A DNA stretch of 64,000 bases from Methylobacterium sp. J-090 (GCF_022829345.1 NZ_JAKSXV010000075.1:124001-188000), one strand, 5' to 3'. Numbered from the stretch's first letter, positions 53,392 through 63,481 are shown. Program-made: numbers and translations. The notes: a model not told the origin generated them from the letters alone.

Positions 53392-55404
53392 GTGTCCGCC
53401 TCTTCTTCCGCCCTGATCCGTCGCACGGGCTGGCTCGTCGGCCTACCCGGCCTCGCCGTGATCCTCGGCGTCGCCGTGCCCCTCGTGACGCCGCCCTTTG
53501 AGGCCCGCCTCGACGCGGAGGCGGGCATCGTCGTGCGCGAAGCGGCGCCGGCGGGCACCGAACCGTGGCTGCGGGCCGTCGCGCGGGGCCGTGACTTGCT
53601 CGTCTCGGGGGAAGCCCCCGATGCCGCCGCGCGCGACGCCGCCCTGGCGCGCCTCGCCGCCCTGCCGGGTCTGCGCCGGATCGAGGGCAGCCTCGGCCTC
53701 GTCGAGACCGCCGCCCCGTTCGTCTGGACGGCGACGCGCACGGGGCCGGACCGCATCGCGCTCACCGGCAACCGCCCGGCCGAGATCGGTCCGCACGCCC
53801 TCGCCGACCGGCTGGCCCCGGCGCTCGCGGCCGGGACCCGGATCGACGACACCGCCCACGCCGCCTACGGCGCGCCGGCCGAGTTCGGGCCGGCCGCCAC
53901 GGAGGCAGTCGCCGCCCTGAAAGCCCTCCAGCCCGGCGCCCGGGCCGAACTCGCCGACACCCGCCTGTCGATCCAGGGGGAGGCGATCTCCACCGAGGAC
54001 GAGGCCGCCCTGCGCGCGGCCCTCGCGACGCCGCCGACGGGTTTCACCCTCGGCACCATCGAGATCCTGCCCGCCAAGGTGCCGGACTTCACCTTCGGCC
54101 TCGTGCGTGCCCCCGGGGGCGCCCTGACGCTCACCGGCCACGTCGTCTCGGAGACCGCCCGCGCGGCGCTCCGCACCCGCGCCGCGGAGATCGCCGAGGG
54201 CGCCGGCATCCTCGACGAGACCCGCACGGCGCGCGGCCTCGACGCCCGCATCGATCCGGCCAGCCTCACCGCCTTCGCCCTGCGCCTCGCGGCCCTGATC
54301 CAGGAGGGGGACGTCACCTTCGCGAACGGTGCGATGTCGGTCACGGGGGTCGCCCTCGACGGTCAGGCGGTCGACGAGATCGCCGCCCTCCTGCGCGACG
54401 GGCGCCCGGCCGGCGTCGGGGCCGGTCCCGTCCGCCTGGAGACCCGGCCGCTCAGGCCCTACCGGGTCCAGCTCCGGCGCGAGGCCGACAGCGTGACCCT
54501 GGGCGGCCACGTGCCGGATGCGGCCACCCGCGAGCGCATCCTCGCGGCCCTGCGCCCGCGCTTCTTCCGCGAGCGGATCGTCGACCGGAGCCGCGTGGCC
54601 GAGGGCGCGCCCGACGGCCTGACCGGCGCCCTGGAGGCGGGCATCGCCACCCTGGCGGTGCTGGCGCGGGGCGAAATCCGCGTGGCCGACCGCGCCCTGA
54701 CGCTCACGGGCGACAGCCTCTACGCCGAGAGCGCCCGGCGCCTGGAAACCGACCTGCCCCGGGCCCTGCCCGCCGGCTGGCGGGGCGAGGCCGCCATCGC
54801 GGTGCCGGGCGTCGCCACCGGCCCGGCGCCGGAGGCCTGCGCCGCGCGGTTCACCGCGCTCGAGCCGCCCCAGGCCCTGCGATTCAGCCCCGGGAGCGCC
54901 ACCCTGACGGCGGCGTTTTATCCCTTCCTCGACACTGTGGCGGCCTGGGCCAAGGCCTGCCCGGCGGGGCGCATCGCCGTCACGGGCCACGTCGACCCGG
55001 CCGGCGGCCCGCCGGCCCCGAAACCGGTCCTCGACAGCGCCATGGAGAGCACGTCCTCCGTCGAGGCGAAGGCCACGGGCGCGAAGGCACCGGCGAAGGC
55101 GTCCGAGATAAAGCCGGGCAAAACCAAGCCCGAGGCGGCCAAGCCCGCGAAGGCTGCGGGCGCCAAGAATACGGAGGCCAAGAGTACGGAGGCCAAGAGT
55201 ACGGAGGCCAAAGCGGCCACCGATCAAACACCCGCCAAGGCGGACGCGCCGGCCGAGCCCGAGGCGGACCTGCCGCGGCAGCGCGCGCTCGCCCTCGTCG
55301 AGTACCTGATGCAGGCCGGCGTGCCGCCGGACCGGATCGCGGCCGATCCGGCCGGGCACGGTCGCCCCCCCGCCGAGGGCGTCGGCCTGGCCCTGCGCCC
55401 GTGA
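53392..55404 (+). CDS. OmpA-like domain protein with BON-type repeats and a split OmpA domain
   Basis: The 670-residue protein has one N-terminal membrane helix (GWLVGLPGLAVILGVAVPLV) and several BON-like beta modules in tandem (ALTLTGHVVSE, SVTLGGHVPD, ALTLTGDSLYAESA). A C-terminal OmpA domain (LRFSPGSATLTAAFYPFLDTVAAWAKACP...AVTGHVDPAGG, then RQRALALVEYLMQAGVPPDRI) is interrupted by an ~105-residue Lys/Ala-rich insertion including three copies of a 15-bp repeat. GTG 53392 is the start. It likely binds peptidoglycan. A small membrane gene follows. Confidence 0.8.
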   Translation: MSASSSALIRRTGWLVGLPGLAVILGVAVPLVTPPFEARLDAEAGIVVREAAPAGTEPWLRAVARGRDLLVSGEAPDAAARDAALARLAALPGLRRIEGSLGLVETAAPFVWTATRTGPDRIALTGNRPAEIGPHALADRLAPALAAGTRIDDTAHAAYGAPAEFGPAATEAVAALKALQPGARAELADTRLSIQGEAISTEDEAALRAALATPPTGFTLGTIEILPAKVPDFTFGLVRAPGGALTLTGHVVSETARAALRTRAAEIAEGAGILDETRTARGLDARIDPASLTAFALRLAALIQEGDVTFANGAMSVTGVALDGQAVDEIAALLRDGRPAGVGAGPVRLETRPLRPYRVQLRREADSVTLGGHVPDAATRERILAALRPRFFRERIVDRSRVAEGAPDGLTGALEAGIATLAVLARGEIRVADRALTLTGDSLYAESARRLETDLPRALPAGWRGEAAIAVPGVATGPAPEACAARFTALEPPQALRFSPGSATLTAAFYPFLDTVAAWAKACPAGRIAVTGHVDPAGGPPAPKPVLDSAMESTSSVEAKATGAKAPAKASEIKPGKTKPEAAKPAKAAGAKNTEAKSTEAKSTEAKAATDQTPAKADAPAEPEADLPRQRALALVEYLMQAGVPPDRIAADPAGHGRPPAEGVGLALRP

Positions 55405-55414
55405 GGACTCCGTC

Positions 55415-55693
55415 GTGATCGCCCTTCTGACCCTGATCGGGCCGGCCCTGGTGCTCGGCTTCCTCCTCGGGACGGTGGTGGGCCGCCGCGCCGGACTGCC
55501 ACGGACGCGGATGAGCGTGGCCGGCGCGCTCGCTCTGGTGCTCGTTGCGGCCGTCGCCGGCGGATTGAGTGTCGCCGGCCTCGTCCCGGGCCGGCCCGGC
55601 CTGTGGGTCGAGGTCGGTGCCCTGCTGCTCGCCGCCTACCTCGCCGGCACCGGCCTCGGGGCGGTCTCCGTCCGGCGGCGGACGTCCGCCTGA
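55415..55693 (+). CDS. Small multi-helix membrane protein (92 aa)
   Basis: A 92-residue protein with three hydrophobic segments (ALLTLIGPALVLGFLLGTVVG, GALALVLVAAVAGGLSVAGLV, EVGALLLAAYLAGTGLGAVS) and GTG start 55415, ten bases after the OmpA-like gene. Hydrophobicity shows a membrane protein; function is unknown. Confidence 0.65.
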   Translation: MIALLTLIGPALVLGFLLGTVVGRRAGLPRTRMSVAGALALVLVAAVAGGLSVAGLVPGRPGLWVEVGALLLAAYLAGTGLGAVSVRRRTSA

Positions 55694-55895
55694 GCCTGAA
55701 CGGTCGAAACCCGACGCCGGGGCCCGTCCGCTCGCGCCCCGTTGCAGGCCTTGGGAAGGTCCGCTTCCAGGCTGTCGAGGGGGCAGAGGTTGACGACCGC
55801 GTTGGGTGAAGTTTTGCCGGTCCGCTTCGGGGCAGCAGATTGTCAAAGCGGACACTCAGCCAATTGCTTGCCGCGACGGAAAGCTGTTGCTTGTA

Positions 55896-56846
55896 TCAGG
55901 CGCCCGTCTCCTGGGCGCCGCGCGCATTACGCCGGATAACCTGTGGAGGTTGCCCGAACGCCCGAAGGAAGGCGCGACGCATCCGGTTGCGGTCCGCGAA
56001 ACCGGTCTGGTCGGCGACGGCGTCGATGGGATGCCGGCTGCGCTCCATCAAGACCCGCGCGGCCTCGACCCGAAGGTTCTCGACGGCCTTGGCCGGCGAC
56101 TGGCCGGTCTCCGCATGGAAGACGCGGCTGAACTGGCGCGGACTGAGGCGGGCGGCCCCCGCCAGCTCTTCGACCGACAGCGGTCGATGGAGATTCTGTT
56201 TGGCGTAGGTCAAGGCGGACTGGATGCGGTCCGATTTGGCATCGAGGTCGAGCAGGGTCGAGAACTGCGACTGCCCCCCCGCCCGGCGATGGTAGAGCAC
56301 GAGCTTCTTGGCAACCGTCTGCGCCATCTCAAGTCCGAGATCGGCCTCGATCAGGGCGAGCGCGAGGTCGATGCCGGCGCTCATGCCCGCCGACGTCCAG
56401 ATCGGCCCGTCGTTGATGTAGATGCAGTCGACGTCGGCCGAACACTTCGGGAATTGGCTCTGCAACTCCCGGGCGTGCATCCAGTGCGTCGTGACCCGCC
56501 GGCCGTCGAGCAGTCCAGCCTCACCGAGGACGAAGGCCCCCGTGCAGATCGCGGCGATGCGCCGGGTTTGCGTGGATGCGCGCCGTACCAGGTCGAGGAG
56601 GCCGGGCGTCGACGGACGCACGAAAGTGCCGCCGCCGACGACGATCGTGTCGAAGGCGGTCTCGCCGAACGCTTCCGTCTCCACGGTCATCCCGGCGGAG
56701 GTGCGGACCGGTCCGCCATGCTCGGAGACGAGGTGGATGTCGTAGGTCGTCTCATCCCCGACGAGATTGGCCATTTCGAAAGCCGGCACGGCCGCCAGCC
56801 CCATGAAGGAATAGCCCGGATAGAGGACGAAGCCGACGCGCTGCAT
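55896..56846 (-). CDS. GlxA-family AraC-type transcriptional regulator with DJ-1/PfpI domain
   Basis: The 316-residue protein has an N-terminal DJ-1/PfpI-like domain (VGFVLYPGYSFMGLAAVPAFE, IAAICTGAFVLGEAGLLDGRRVTTHW, Cys about 100) and a C-terminal AraC HTH (SVEELAGAARLSPRQFSRVFHAETGQSP, HPIDAVADQTGFADRNRMRRAF). ATG 56846 gives MQRVGFVLYPG, the family start. It diverges from the secreted protein and SDR genes and likely regulates them. Confidence 0.9.
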   Translation of the reverse strand: MQRVGFVLYPGYSFMGLAAVPAFEMANLVGDETTYDIHLVSEHGGPVRTSAGMTVETEAFGETAFDTIVVGGGTFVRPSTPGLLDLVRRASTQTRRIAAICTGAFVLGEAGLLDGRRVTTHWMHARELQSQFPKCSADVDCIYINDGPIWTSAGMSAGIDLALALIEADLGLEMAQTVAKKLVLYHRRAGGQSQFSTLLDLDAKSDRIQSALTYAKQNLHRPLSVEELAGAARLSPRQFSRVFHAETGQSPAKAVENLRVEAARVLMERSRHPIDAVADQTGFADRNRMRRAFLRAFGQPPQVIRRNARGAQETGA

Positions 56847-56965
56847 GCTCGTCTCCTGGTGTCTTAAAACGATGCAAACATGACATTTGCGTCGTAACGC
56901 GTCAACGATAGTGTCTCCGCATCGAACGCCGACACCCGCCGACGTGAAGGAAGCGGAGAGCGACC

Positions 56966-57205
56966 ATGTTCGATCGAAACAGCAAAACCTTGATGCGTGC
57001 CTTGGCCCTCGCCGCGTCGTGGGCGGGAGGGGGCGTCGCCGGCGAGACGGCTTCGGCACAGGAGGTCATCTTGCTCGAAACCATTGGAGCGGTGCGCATG
57101 GCGCCACCCGAGGAGGTCCGGCGAACGGCGGCCGAGCAGGCGTCCGCCCGTCTGCGCGCACAGGACCGGCCGCGCCGTGAGGAGCAGGAGGCGTCGGCGC
57201 GCTGA
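56966..57205 (+). CDS. Small secreted hypothetical protein (79 aa)
   Basis: The 79-residue protein has a signal peptide (RALALAASWAGGGVAGETASA) and a charged, Arg/Glu-rich tail. It lies between the GlxA-type regulator and the SDR gene, in the same direction as the SDR. No family was recognised; the signal-like N-terminus and length are the main support. Confidence 0.5.
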   Translation: MFDRNSKTLMRALALAASWAGGGVAGETASAQEVILLETIGAVRMAPPEEVRRTAAEQASARLRAQDRPRREEQEASAR

Positions 57206-57346
57206 CAAGCCGAACCATTGCATCGTGCCGCTCAAGTGACACGGCGCGATGGCCGAAATCGACGCATCTTCGACATTTCGGGTATCGGCGCGCGGGCGTA
57301 CCGTCCGAATGACGACGCCGACAACCAAGCAGCGGAGAAACAAGCC

Positions 57347-58159
57347 ATGACCACTCAGACCAGCCGAGGCCTTGCCGTCGTGACCGGCGCATCCGCCGGA
57401 ATCGGTGCCGTCTACGCCGACCGCCTCGCCAAGCGAGGCTATGATCTTCTCCTCGTCGCCCGCAACGAAGAGCGCCTGCACGCGCTGGCCGATCGCTTGG
57501 CCAACGAGACGGGCCGCAGGATCGAGCCGTTCAAGGCCGATCTGGGCCGCAAGGAGGATCTCTCACGGCTGGAGGCTCGTCTGCGCGAGGATGCGAGCAT
57601 CACCCTGCTGGTCAACAACGCCGGCATCGGCTCCGTCGCTTCGATCCTGACGGGCGAGGTGGAGGAGATGGACGCCATGATCCAGCTCAACATCACGGCG
57701 CTGACACGCCTCACCTACGCGGCTGCGCCGTCCTTCGTCGCGCGTGGATCGGGAACCATCATCAACATTTCGTCCGTCGTCGGCATCGCCGCCGAGGCGC
57801 TCAACGGCGTCTACAGCGCCTCGAAGTCCTACGTCCTCAGCTTCGGTCACTCGCTTCAGAAGGACTTGGCGGACAAGGGCGTGCGCATCCAGACCGTGCT
57901 GCCCGGCGCCACGGCGACCGAGTTCTGGGACGTCGCCGGCTATGCGGCTCAGAAAACGTCCTCGACCACCATGTCTGCGGCCGATCTGGTCGATGCCGCG
58001 CTGATCGGGCTCGACCAGGGCGAACGTGTCACCATACCGGGACTGCAGGACCTCGGCGACTGGACCCGATGGGAGGAGGGCCGCCGTGCGATCTCCGCCC
58101 AGTTCGGCAACGCCAAGCCGTCGTCGCGCTACGGGCTTGCGACGGCGAACGCGGCCTGA
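57347..58159 (+). CDS. Short-chain dehydrogenase/reductase (SDR)
   Basis: The 270-residue enzyme has the TGASAGIG nucleotide-binding loop (about residues 13-20), NNAG (about 91-94), the catalytic Ser in NISSVVG and YxxxK in VYSASKSY (Tyr about 155, Lys about 159). It reduces or oxidises a carbonyl or alcohol with NAD(P)H; the substrate is unknown. ATG 57347. The tautomerase follows 15 bases later, so they are co-transcribed, with the GlxA-like gene as likely regulator. Confidence 0.9.
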   Translation: MTTQTSRGLAVVTGASAGIGAVYADRLAKRGYDLLLVARNEERLHALADRLANETGRRIEPFKADLGRKEDLSRLEARLREDASITLLVNNAGIGSVASILTGEVEEMDAMIQLNITALTRLTYAAAPSFVARGSGTIINISSVVGIAAEALNGVYSASKSYVLSFGHSLQKDLADKGVRIQTVLPGATATEFWDVAGYAAQKTSSTTMSAADLVDAALIGLDQGERVTIPGLQDLGDWTRWEEGRRAISAQFGNAKPSSRYGLATANAA

Positions 58160-58174
58160 ACCCGAGAGACGACC

Positions 58175-58570
58175 ATGCCGTATCTCCAGCTCGACGTGAC
58201 CGGCAGCCACTCCGTGGCAAGCAAGAAGCGCCTCGCTGCGCAGATGAGCCTGACCTATGCCGAGATGATGTCCGTCGACATCAGGCGGATCAGCGTCGCT
58301 ATTCGCGATCTCGGCGAGGGAGGCGTGTGGCGGATACCGGTAATTGGTGGCGAGCCGGTGCCGGTGTCCGTGATGATGCTGGATATCCGACGAGGCCGCT
58401 CAGCCGAGTTGCGGATGGAAGTCGCCAAGGCGCTGTGCGCGCACTGCATCACGATCCTCGGCCTCCACGAGGATCGGCTCAACGTGGAATTCACGCAGCA
58501 TGCCGGGAACGAGATGTATCATCCCGCTCTCGGGGGCTACAGTCCTGACTGGGCGCCGGATGAGCAATGA
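58175..58570 (+). CDS. Tautomerase family protein (4-oxalocrotonate tautomerase-like)
   Basis: The 131-residue protein begins MPYLQLDVTG with Pro at position 2, which becomes the catalytic N-terminal proline after Met removal. The ~120-residue length and the internal layout match the MIF-like/4-OT-like superfamily longer members. It follows the SDR by 15 bases. The substrate is unknown. Confidence 0.82.
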   Translation: MPYLQLDVTGSHSVASKKRLAAQMSLTYAEMMSVDIRRISVAIRDLGEGGVWRIPVIGGEPVPVSVMMLDIRRGRSAELRMEVAKALCAHCITILGLHEDRLNVEFTQHAGNEMYHPALGGYSPDWAPDEQ

Positions 58571-58768
58571 CGTTGCATCGCAGGTAGCCTTGCGCACGTC
58601 TGAAGGTCTGCTTCCACAGTTGGCATTGACCAACCGCTACAGCAACGTTGGGTTGGAAGCGGCGTGTCCGCTTCGGGGCGAAGGGCCAATGACCGCTCAC
58701 CATCCGGCCCGGCCGCTCCAAACGGGTCCCGAGCGTCGGCGCTCTTCCACCGGCCCCAATGTCCCCCG

Positions 58769-61072
58769 TCAGCGCGCCCCGCGCTGCAGATCCCCGTCGA
58801 TGAGGAGCGCGCTCTTGGTGTCGAGGCGGGTGCGGTAGATCTGGAGGTTCTCCATCACCCGCTGGACGTAGTTGCGGGTCTCGGTGAAGGGGATGCGCTC
58901 GACCCAGTCGATGGGGTCGATGCCGGCCTTGCGCGGGTCGCCGTAGGCGTCGATCCACTTCTTCACGTTGCCGCCGCCGGCGTTGTAGGAGGCGAAGGCG
59001 AGGATGTAGGAGCCGCGCCAATCGTCCATGAGCTCGCCGAGATGGGCCTGGCCGAGGCGGGCGTTGTAGGCCGGATCGCTGGTGAGGCGGTCCTGGTCGA
59101 AGGCGGCGCTCACCCGGCGGGCCGTGCGCTGGGCGGTGGCCGGCATCATCTGCATCAGACCGCGCGCGCCGACGCTCGATTGGGCGAGGGGGTCGAACTG
59201 GCTCTCCTGCCGGGCGATGGCGAAGACCATGGCCTTCTCCACCAGCGGCACGGCGGACGAGGCCTCGTAGGCCGGGATGCCGATGGTCGGGTAGGCGTGG
59301 GCGTCGAGCGGCAGGCCGCGCTGCACGGCGATCTTGCCGATGGCGACGAGCGCCCGGGCGTTGCGGACCTCCGCCGCGATGTTGCCGAGGGCATCGAGTT
59401 CGGCCGGATCGGTGAGCTTCGTCGCCGCGTCGATGTAGAGCGGCAGGGCCAGGTCCTTGAGGGCGGCCGCCTCCAGCATGCGCAGGGCCCGGACGGAGAA
59501 CCGGTCGGCGAAGGCGGCACGGGCCGGGGCGTCGAGCTCGGGGATCGAGCGGAGCGACAGGCTGGTCCGGCCGAGCTTCGCCCGGGCGAGCTGGCCGTAA
59601 TAGGCGATGGGCTGGAGGGCGGCGCGCTCGTAGGCGGCCTTGGACACGTCGGTCCGCCCCTCCGCCTCGGCGGCGCGGCCCTGCCAGTAGGCGGCGCGGG
59701 CCTGGGAGATCGGCGTCTCGGCGATGGCGGCGGCGGCGTCGAAATGACGGCCCGCCGTCGCGGAATCGTCGAGGAAGCGCAGGGCGATCCAGCCGGCGTG
59801 GAACTCGGCCTCGATGCGCTTCTCCACCGTGCGGGCGCTGTGGCGGCCGGCGACGAGGTAGGCGGTGCGGGCGTCGCCGAGATCCACGAGCTTGCGCGCG
59901 ACGATCCGGCGCTCGACCCACCACTCGTCGCCGTCGACGAGGACCTCCGGGTTCGTCGGCGCGACGGAGAGCAGGGCAGCGGCCTCGGCGTACTTCTCCG
60001 TGCGGCGCAGGTGCTGCGCCCGCGACAGGATGTAGGACGAATCGCCCCGCAGGGACGGCGGCACGGCGTTGAGGGCGGCGGGCGCCGACGAACTCTTGTC
60101 CTCCACGGCGCGGCGGGCGCGGACCAGGGTGGCGTAGCCGCCGCCCGCGAACGCGGCGGCGCGGCCGGCGGTCTCGTAATCCTCCTTGAGGAGGGCGCGC
60201 TCCATACGGAAGCGATGGTCGATGCGGGTGAGCACGCCCGGGAAGGCGTCCATCACCTTGGTCTCGAGGCTGCGTCCGAAGGTCTCCGAACGCCAGAGAT
60301 CCCGCACCAGGGCGGCGGCGTCCGCGTCGAGCCCGTCGGCGCGGAAGGCCAGGGCCAGGGCGAATTTTCCGGGCGCACTCGCGGGCTTCGACGCCGCGAA
60401 GTAGGCGCGAACGATGGCCGGTCCCTTACGCTCGATGAGCAGGGCCTCTTCCGCCCGGCGGCGCAGGAGCGGGCCGGCCGGCCAGTCGGGATTGGCGCGG
60501 GTGAACGCGATGGTGCGCTCGAAGCCGATCCCGGCGCCGGCCCGGATGGCGACCCATTCCAGAAGCGCGCGGGCGGCCGGGTCCTTGAAGCCCTCGCGCA
60601 GGCGGTCACCCTCCGCGACTTTGCCCTTGCGGTAGGCGTCGATGGCCTGGCGCAGGGCCGGCACGTCGATGTCGGGGGCGATGCGCGCGGCGCGCGCCGG
60701 GTCGGGCAGTTCCGGAACCGGCGCCACGGGCGACACGGCGGCATCGGGCAGGGGAAAGGCGATGCCGGCCTCGGGGTCGGCCGAGGCGTAGGCCTTGGCG
60801 GACGCGGGCAGGGACGCGGCGGGGGCCGGAGCGGCGGGCGTCTCGGCGCTCTTGGCCTCGATCTTCAGGGCGTCGGCCGCCACGGGATCGGGCGATTGGG
60901 CGTCGGTCAGGACCCGCGACGGGGCGGCGGCGTCGCTCACGGGCAGCGGTTCCGATCCCGCCGCGAACACGCCGGACGCGACGAGCGTCCCGGTCAGGAC
61001 CGTGCCGGCCAGGGCCGTTCCAGCCAGGGCGAGGGCCAGGGCGGCGCGATGCGAACACGTCCGGAACACCAT
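58769..61072 (-). CDS. Soluble lytic murein transglycosylase (Slt70-like)
   Basis: The 767-residue protein has a signal-like N-terminus (HRAALALALAGTALAGTVL), a long alpha-superhelical U-domain and a C-terminal lysozyme-like domain. The block AIARQESQFDPLAQSSVGARGLMQMMPATA (catalytic Glu in RQES) is near residue 595. It cleaves peptidoglycan glycan strands for recycling. A long Ala/Pro-rich linker occurs near residues 65-105. ATG 61072. It is divergent from dapA. Confidence 0.93.
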   Translation of the reverse strand: MVFRTCSHRAALALALAGTALAGTVLTGTLVASGVFAAGSEPLPVSDAAAPSRVLTDAQSPDPVAADALKIEAKSAETPAAPAPAASLPASAKAYASADPEAGIAFPLPDAAVSPVAPVPELPDPARAARIAPDIDVPALRQAIDAYRKGKVAEGDRLREGFKDPAARALLEWVAIRAGAGIGFERTIAFTRANPDWPAGPLLRRRAEEALLIERKGPAIVRAYFAASKPASAPGKFALALAFRADGLDADAAALVRDLWRSETFGRSLETKVMDAFPGVLTRIDHRFRMERALLKEDYETAGRAAAFAGGGYATLVRARRAVEDKSSSAPAALNAVPPSLRGDSSYILSRAQHLRRTEKYAEAAALLSVAPTNPEVLVDGDEWWVERRIVARKLVDLGDARTAYLVAGRHSARTVEKRIEAEFHAGWIALRFLDDSATAGRHFDAAAAIAETPISQARAAYWQGRAAEAEGRTDVSKAAYERAALQPIAYYGQLARAKLGRTSLSLRSIPELDAPARAAFADRFSVRALRMLEAAALKDLALPLYIDAATKLTDPAELDALGNIAAEVRNARALVAIGKIAVQRGLPLDAHAYPTIGIPAYEASSAVPLVEKAMVFAIARQESQFDPLAQSSVGARGLMQMMPATAQRTARRVSAAFDQDRLTSDPAYNARLGQAHLGELMDDWRGSYILAFASYNAGGGNVKKWIDAYGDPRKAGIDPIDWVERIPFTETRNYVQRVMENLQIYRTRLDTKSALLIDGDLQRGAR

Positions 61073-61248
61073 GGTCTCACGAATCCCTGCGAGTGCGGGC
61101 GTCGTTCAAGCTCATCCAAAGGGCGTTAAGAAGGCATTAACCGCGTGAACGCAGCGTTTGCGCCCGTGCGGCCGAGGCCTTATGTCTCGCCGCCTGATGC
61201 GGGGCCGCTGCCGGCGCCGAACGAGACCCCAGGGCTGGGAACGCCAGG

Positions 61249-62148
61249 ATGACCGACACGACGACCGGGCGCCTGAAGGGCGCGATGACCGCCCTGGTGA
61301 CGCCGTTCCGGGACGGCGCCTTCGACGAGGCCGCGTTCCGCACCTTCGTGAACTGGCAGATCGAGCAGGGCATCCACGGCCTCGTGCCCGTCGGCACCAC
61401 GGGCGAGACCCCGACGGTGACCCCGGCCGAGCACGACCGCGTGGTCGAGATCTGCATCGCGGAGGCCGCCGGGCGCGTGCCGGTGATCGCGGGCGCCGGC
61501 TCGAACTCCACCGCCGAGGCGGTGGAGCGCGCGCGCCATGCCGAGAAGGCCGGCGCCGACGCCGTGCTGGTGGTGACGCCCTACTACAACAAGCCGTCCC
61601 AGGCCGGACTCTACGCCCACTTCAAGGCGGTCAACGACGCCATCGGCATCCCGATCATCCTCTACAACATTCCCGGCCGCTCCATCGTCGACATGAGCGT
61701 CGAGACGATGGCGCGCCTGTACGAACTGAAGAACATCGCCGGGGTGAAGGACGCGACGGCCAAGCTCGACCGGGTCAGCCTCCAGCGCCAGGCCATGGGG
61801 CCGGACTTCATCCAGCTCTCGGGCGAGGATGCGACGGCGCTGGGCTTCAACGCCCACGGCGGCTGCGGCTGCATCTCCGTGGTGTCGAACGTCGCCCCGC
61901 GTCTCTGCGCCGACCTGCAGGAGGCGACGCTGGCCGGCGATTACGCCAGGGCGCTCGCCCTGCAGGACATCCTGCTGCCGCTCCACACCGCGATGTTCAT
62001 CGAGCCGAACCCGGCGCCGGCGAAGTACGCCCTGGCCCGCCTCGGGCACATGCGCGAAGACCTGCGCCTGCCGCTCCTGCCGGTGGGCGACGCGAGCAAG
62101 GCGGTGATCGACGCCGCCCTGCGCCATGCGGGCCTCCTCGACGGCTGA
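61249..62148 (+). CDS. dapA: 4-hydroxy-tetrahydrodipicolinate synthase
   Basis: The 299-residue lysine/diaminopimelate-branch enzyme condenses pyruvate with aspartate semialdehyde. The (beta/alpha)8 blocks [14 protein letters not shown] (Tyr about 138) and the Schiff-base lysine in AGVKDAT (about 166) are present. ATG 61249. The gene precedes smpB. Confidence 0.96.
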   Translation: MTDTTTGRLKGAMTALVTPFRDGAFDEAAFRTFVNWQIEQGIHGLVPVGTTGETPTVTPAEHDRVVEICIAEAAGRVPVIAGAGSNSTAEAVERARHAEKAGADAVLVVTPYYNKPSQAGLYAHFKAVNDAIGIPIILYNIPGRSIVDMSVETMARLYELKNIAGVKDATAKLDRVSLQRQAMGPDFIQLSGEDATALGFNAHGGCGCISVVSNVAPRLCADLQEATLAGDYARALALQDILLPLHTAMFIEPNPAPAKYALARLGHMREDLRLPLLPVGDASKAVIDAALRHAGLLDG

Positions 62149-62247
62149 TTTCCGTCTGGCGCAATCGGCCCGGACGGACCATATCCCCTATCTCCCAGAT
62201 ACCATGGCCCGGCCGCATTCCCGCGGCCGGCCTGAATCGACGATGTG

Positions 62248-62721
62248 ATGGCACCCAAACCCGATCCCGACCGCCGCGTCGTCGCCGACAACCGCGCCGC
62301 CCGCTACCATTACGAGATCACCGACACCATCGAGGCCGGGCTCGCGCTCACGGGCACCGAGGTCAAATCCCTGCGCAAGGGCAAGGCCACCATCGGCGAG
62401 GCCTATGCCGGGCCGTCGGGGTCCGACCTGATGCTGTTCAACGCCTACATCCCGGAATACGTCGAGGGAAACCGCTTCAACCACGAGACCAAGCGCCCGC
62501 GCCGGCTCCTGCTGCACCGCAAGCAGATCAACAAGCTCATCGGCGCCACCCAGCGTGACGGCTTCACCGTGGTGCCCCTGAAGATCTACTTCAACGAGCG
62601 CGGCCGGGCGAAGATCGAGCTCGGGCTCGGGCGCGGCAAGAAGCTTCACGACAAGCGCGAGGCGACGAAGCAGCGCGACTGGGAGCGCGACCGCGCCCGC
62701 ATTATGCGCGACCGCGGCTGA
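62248..62721 (+). CDS. smpB: SsrA-binding protein SmpB
   Basis: The 157-residue OB-fold protein carries tmRNA to stalled ribosomes. Its motifs [32 protein letters not shown] and [20 protein letters not shown] match SmpB. ATG 62248 was chosen over GTG 62245. The ssrA RNA itself was not seen in the window. Confidence 0.95.
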   Translation: MAPKPDPDRRVVADNRAARYHYEITDTIEAGLALTGTEVKSLRKGKATIGEAYAGPSGSDLMLFNAYIPEYVEGNRFNHETKRPRRLLLHRKQINKLIGATQRDGFTVVPLKIYFNERGRAKIELGLGRGKKLHDKREATKQRDWERDRARIMRDRG

Positions 62722-62793
62722 TCGTTTCGCGATTGGCGCGCGGGTCGGAGCGGAGATAGGCTGGCGGCCCGTGATGCTCCCGGATCGCCGCGC

Positions 62794-63360
62794 ATGAACC
62801 CCGATTTCGCGTCCCTGCCCGCCGACCTGCCCGTGCCGGAGGATGACGGCGCCGCCCGCCACCTTTTCGGAGCGCGGGTGCCCGACGTGTCGCTGGAGGC
62901 GACCGACGGCACGCGGGTGTCCCTCGGCCGTCTGACGGGCCGGGCGGTGGTCTATGCCTATCCGCGCACGGGCGAGCCCGGCCAGCCCACCCTCGTGCCC
63001 GACTGGGATGCGATCCCGGGCGCGCGCGGCTGCACGCCCCAGGCCTGCGATTTTCGCGATCACCACGCCGAGCTGATCCGGCGGGGCGTCGCCCATGTCC
63101 ACGGCCTCTCAACGCAGACCAGCGCCTATCAGCGCGAGGTCGCGACCCGCCTGCACCTGCCGTTCACCCTGCTGGCCGACCCGCACGGCGCGCTCGCGCG
63201 GGCCATGACCCTCCCGACCTTCACGGCCGGCGGCCTGACGCTCCTGCGCCGCCTCACCCTCGTCCTCGACGACGGCCGGGTGACGAAGGTGTTCTATCCG
63301 GTCTTCCCGCCCGACCGCAGCGCCGAGCAGGTGCTCGCCTGGCTCGACGCGGGGGCATAG
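62794..63360 (+). CDS. Bcp/PrxQ-like peroxiredoxin
   Basis: The 188-residue thiol peroxidase has the peroxidatic block GCTPQACDFRDHH with Cys80 and Cys85 in the Bcp arrangement (C-x4-C) and the usual TSA fold. It reduces peroxides with thioredoxin. It is 73 bases after smpB. ATG 62794. Confidence 0.88.
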   Translation: MNPDFASLPADLPVPEDDGAARHLFGARVPDVSLEATDGTRVSLGRLTGRAVVYAYPRTGEPGQPTLVPDWDAIPGARGCTPQACDFRDHHAELIRRGVAHVHGLSTQTSAYQREVATRLHLPFTLLADPHGALARAMTLPTFTAGGLTLLRRLTLVLDDGRVTKVFYPVFPPDRSAEQVLAWLDAGA

Positions 63361-63460
63361 GCCGAACGGAGAGGGCACCCTGGCGTTTCGGCCGATATGT
63401 GAAAACAGTCGTTCTTATAGCGCCTGCGGAGATCCGCTCGGTCTGTGTCGAGCGCGGGTC

Positions 63461-63481
63461 CCCTCTCCTGGAAGGAGAGGG
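63461..63481. repeat. Short copy of the CCCTCTCC palindromic repeat
   Basis: 21-nt palindrome with flanks GCGGGTC (left) and AGCCTGTCGC (right), inverted relative to the copies at 11659 and 40674. A GTGATCAACC box (63510-63519), the complement of the box near 31959, follows. Confidence 0.9.
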
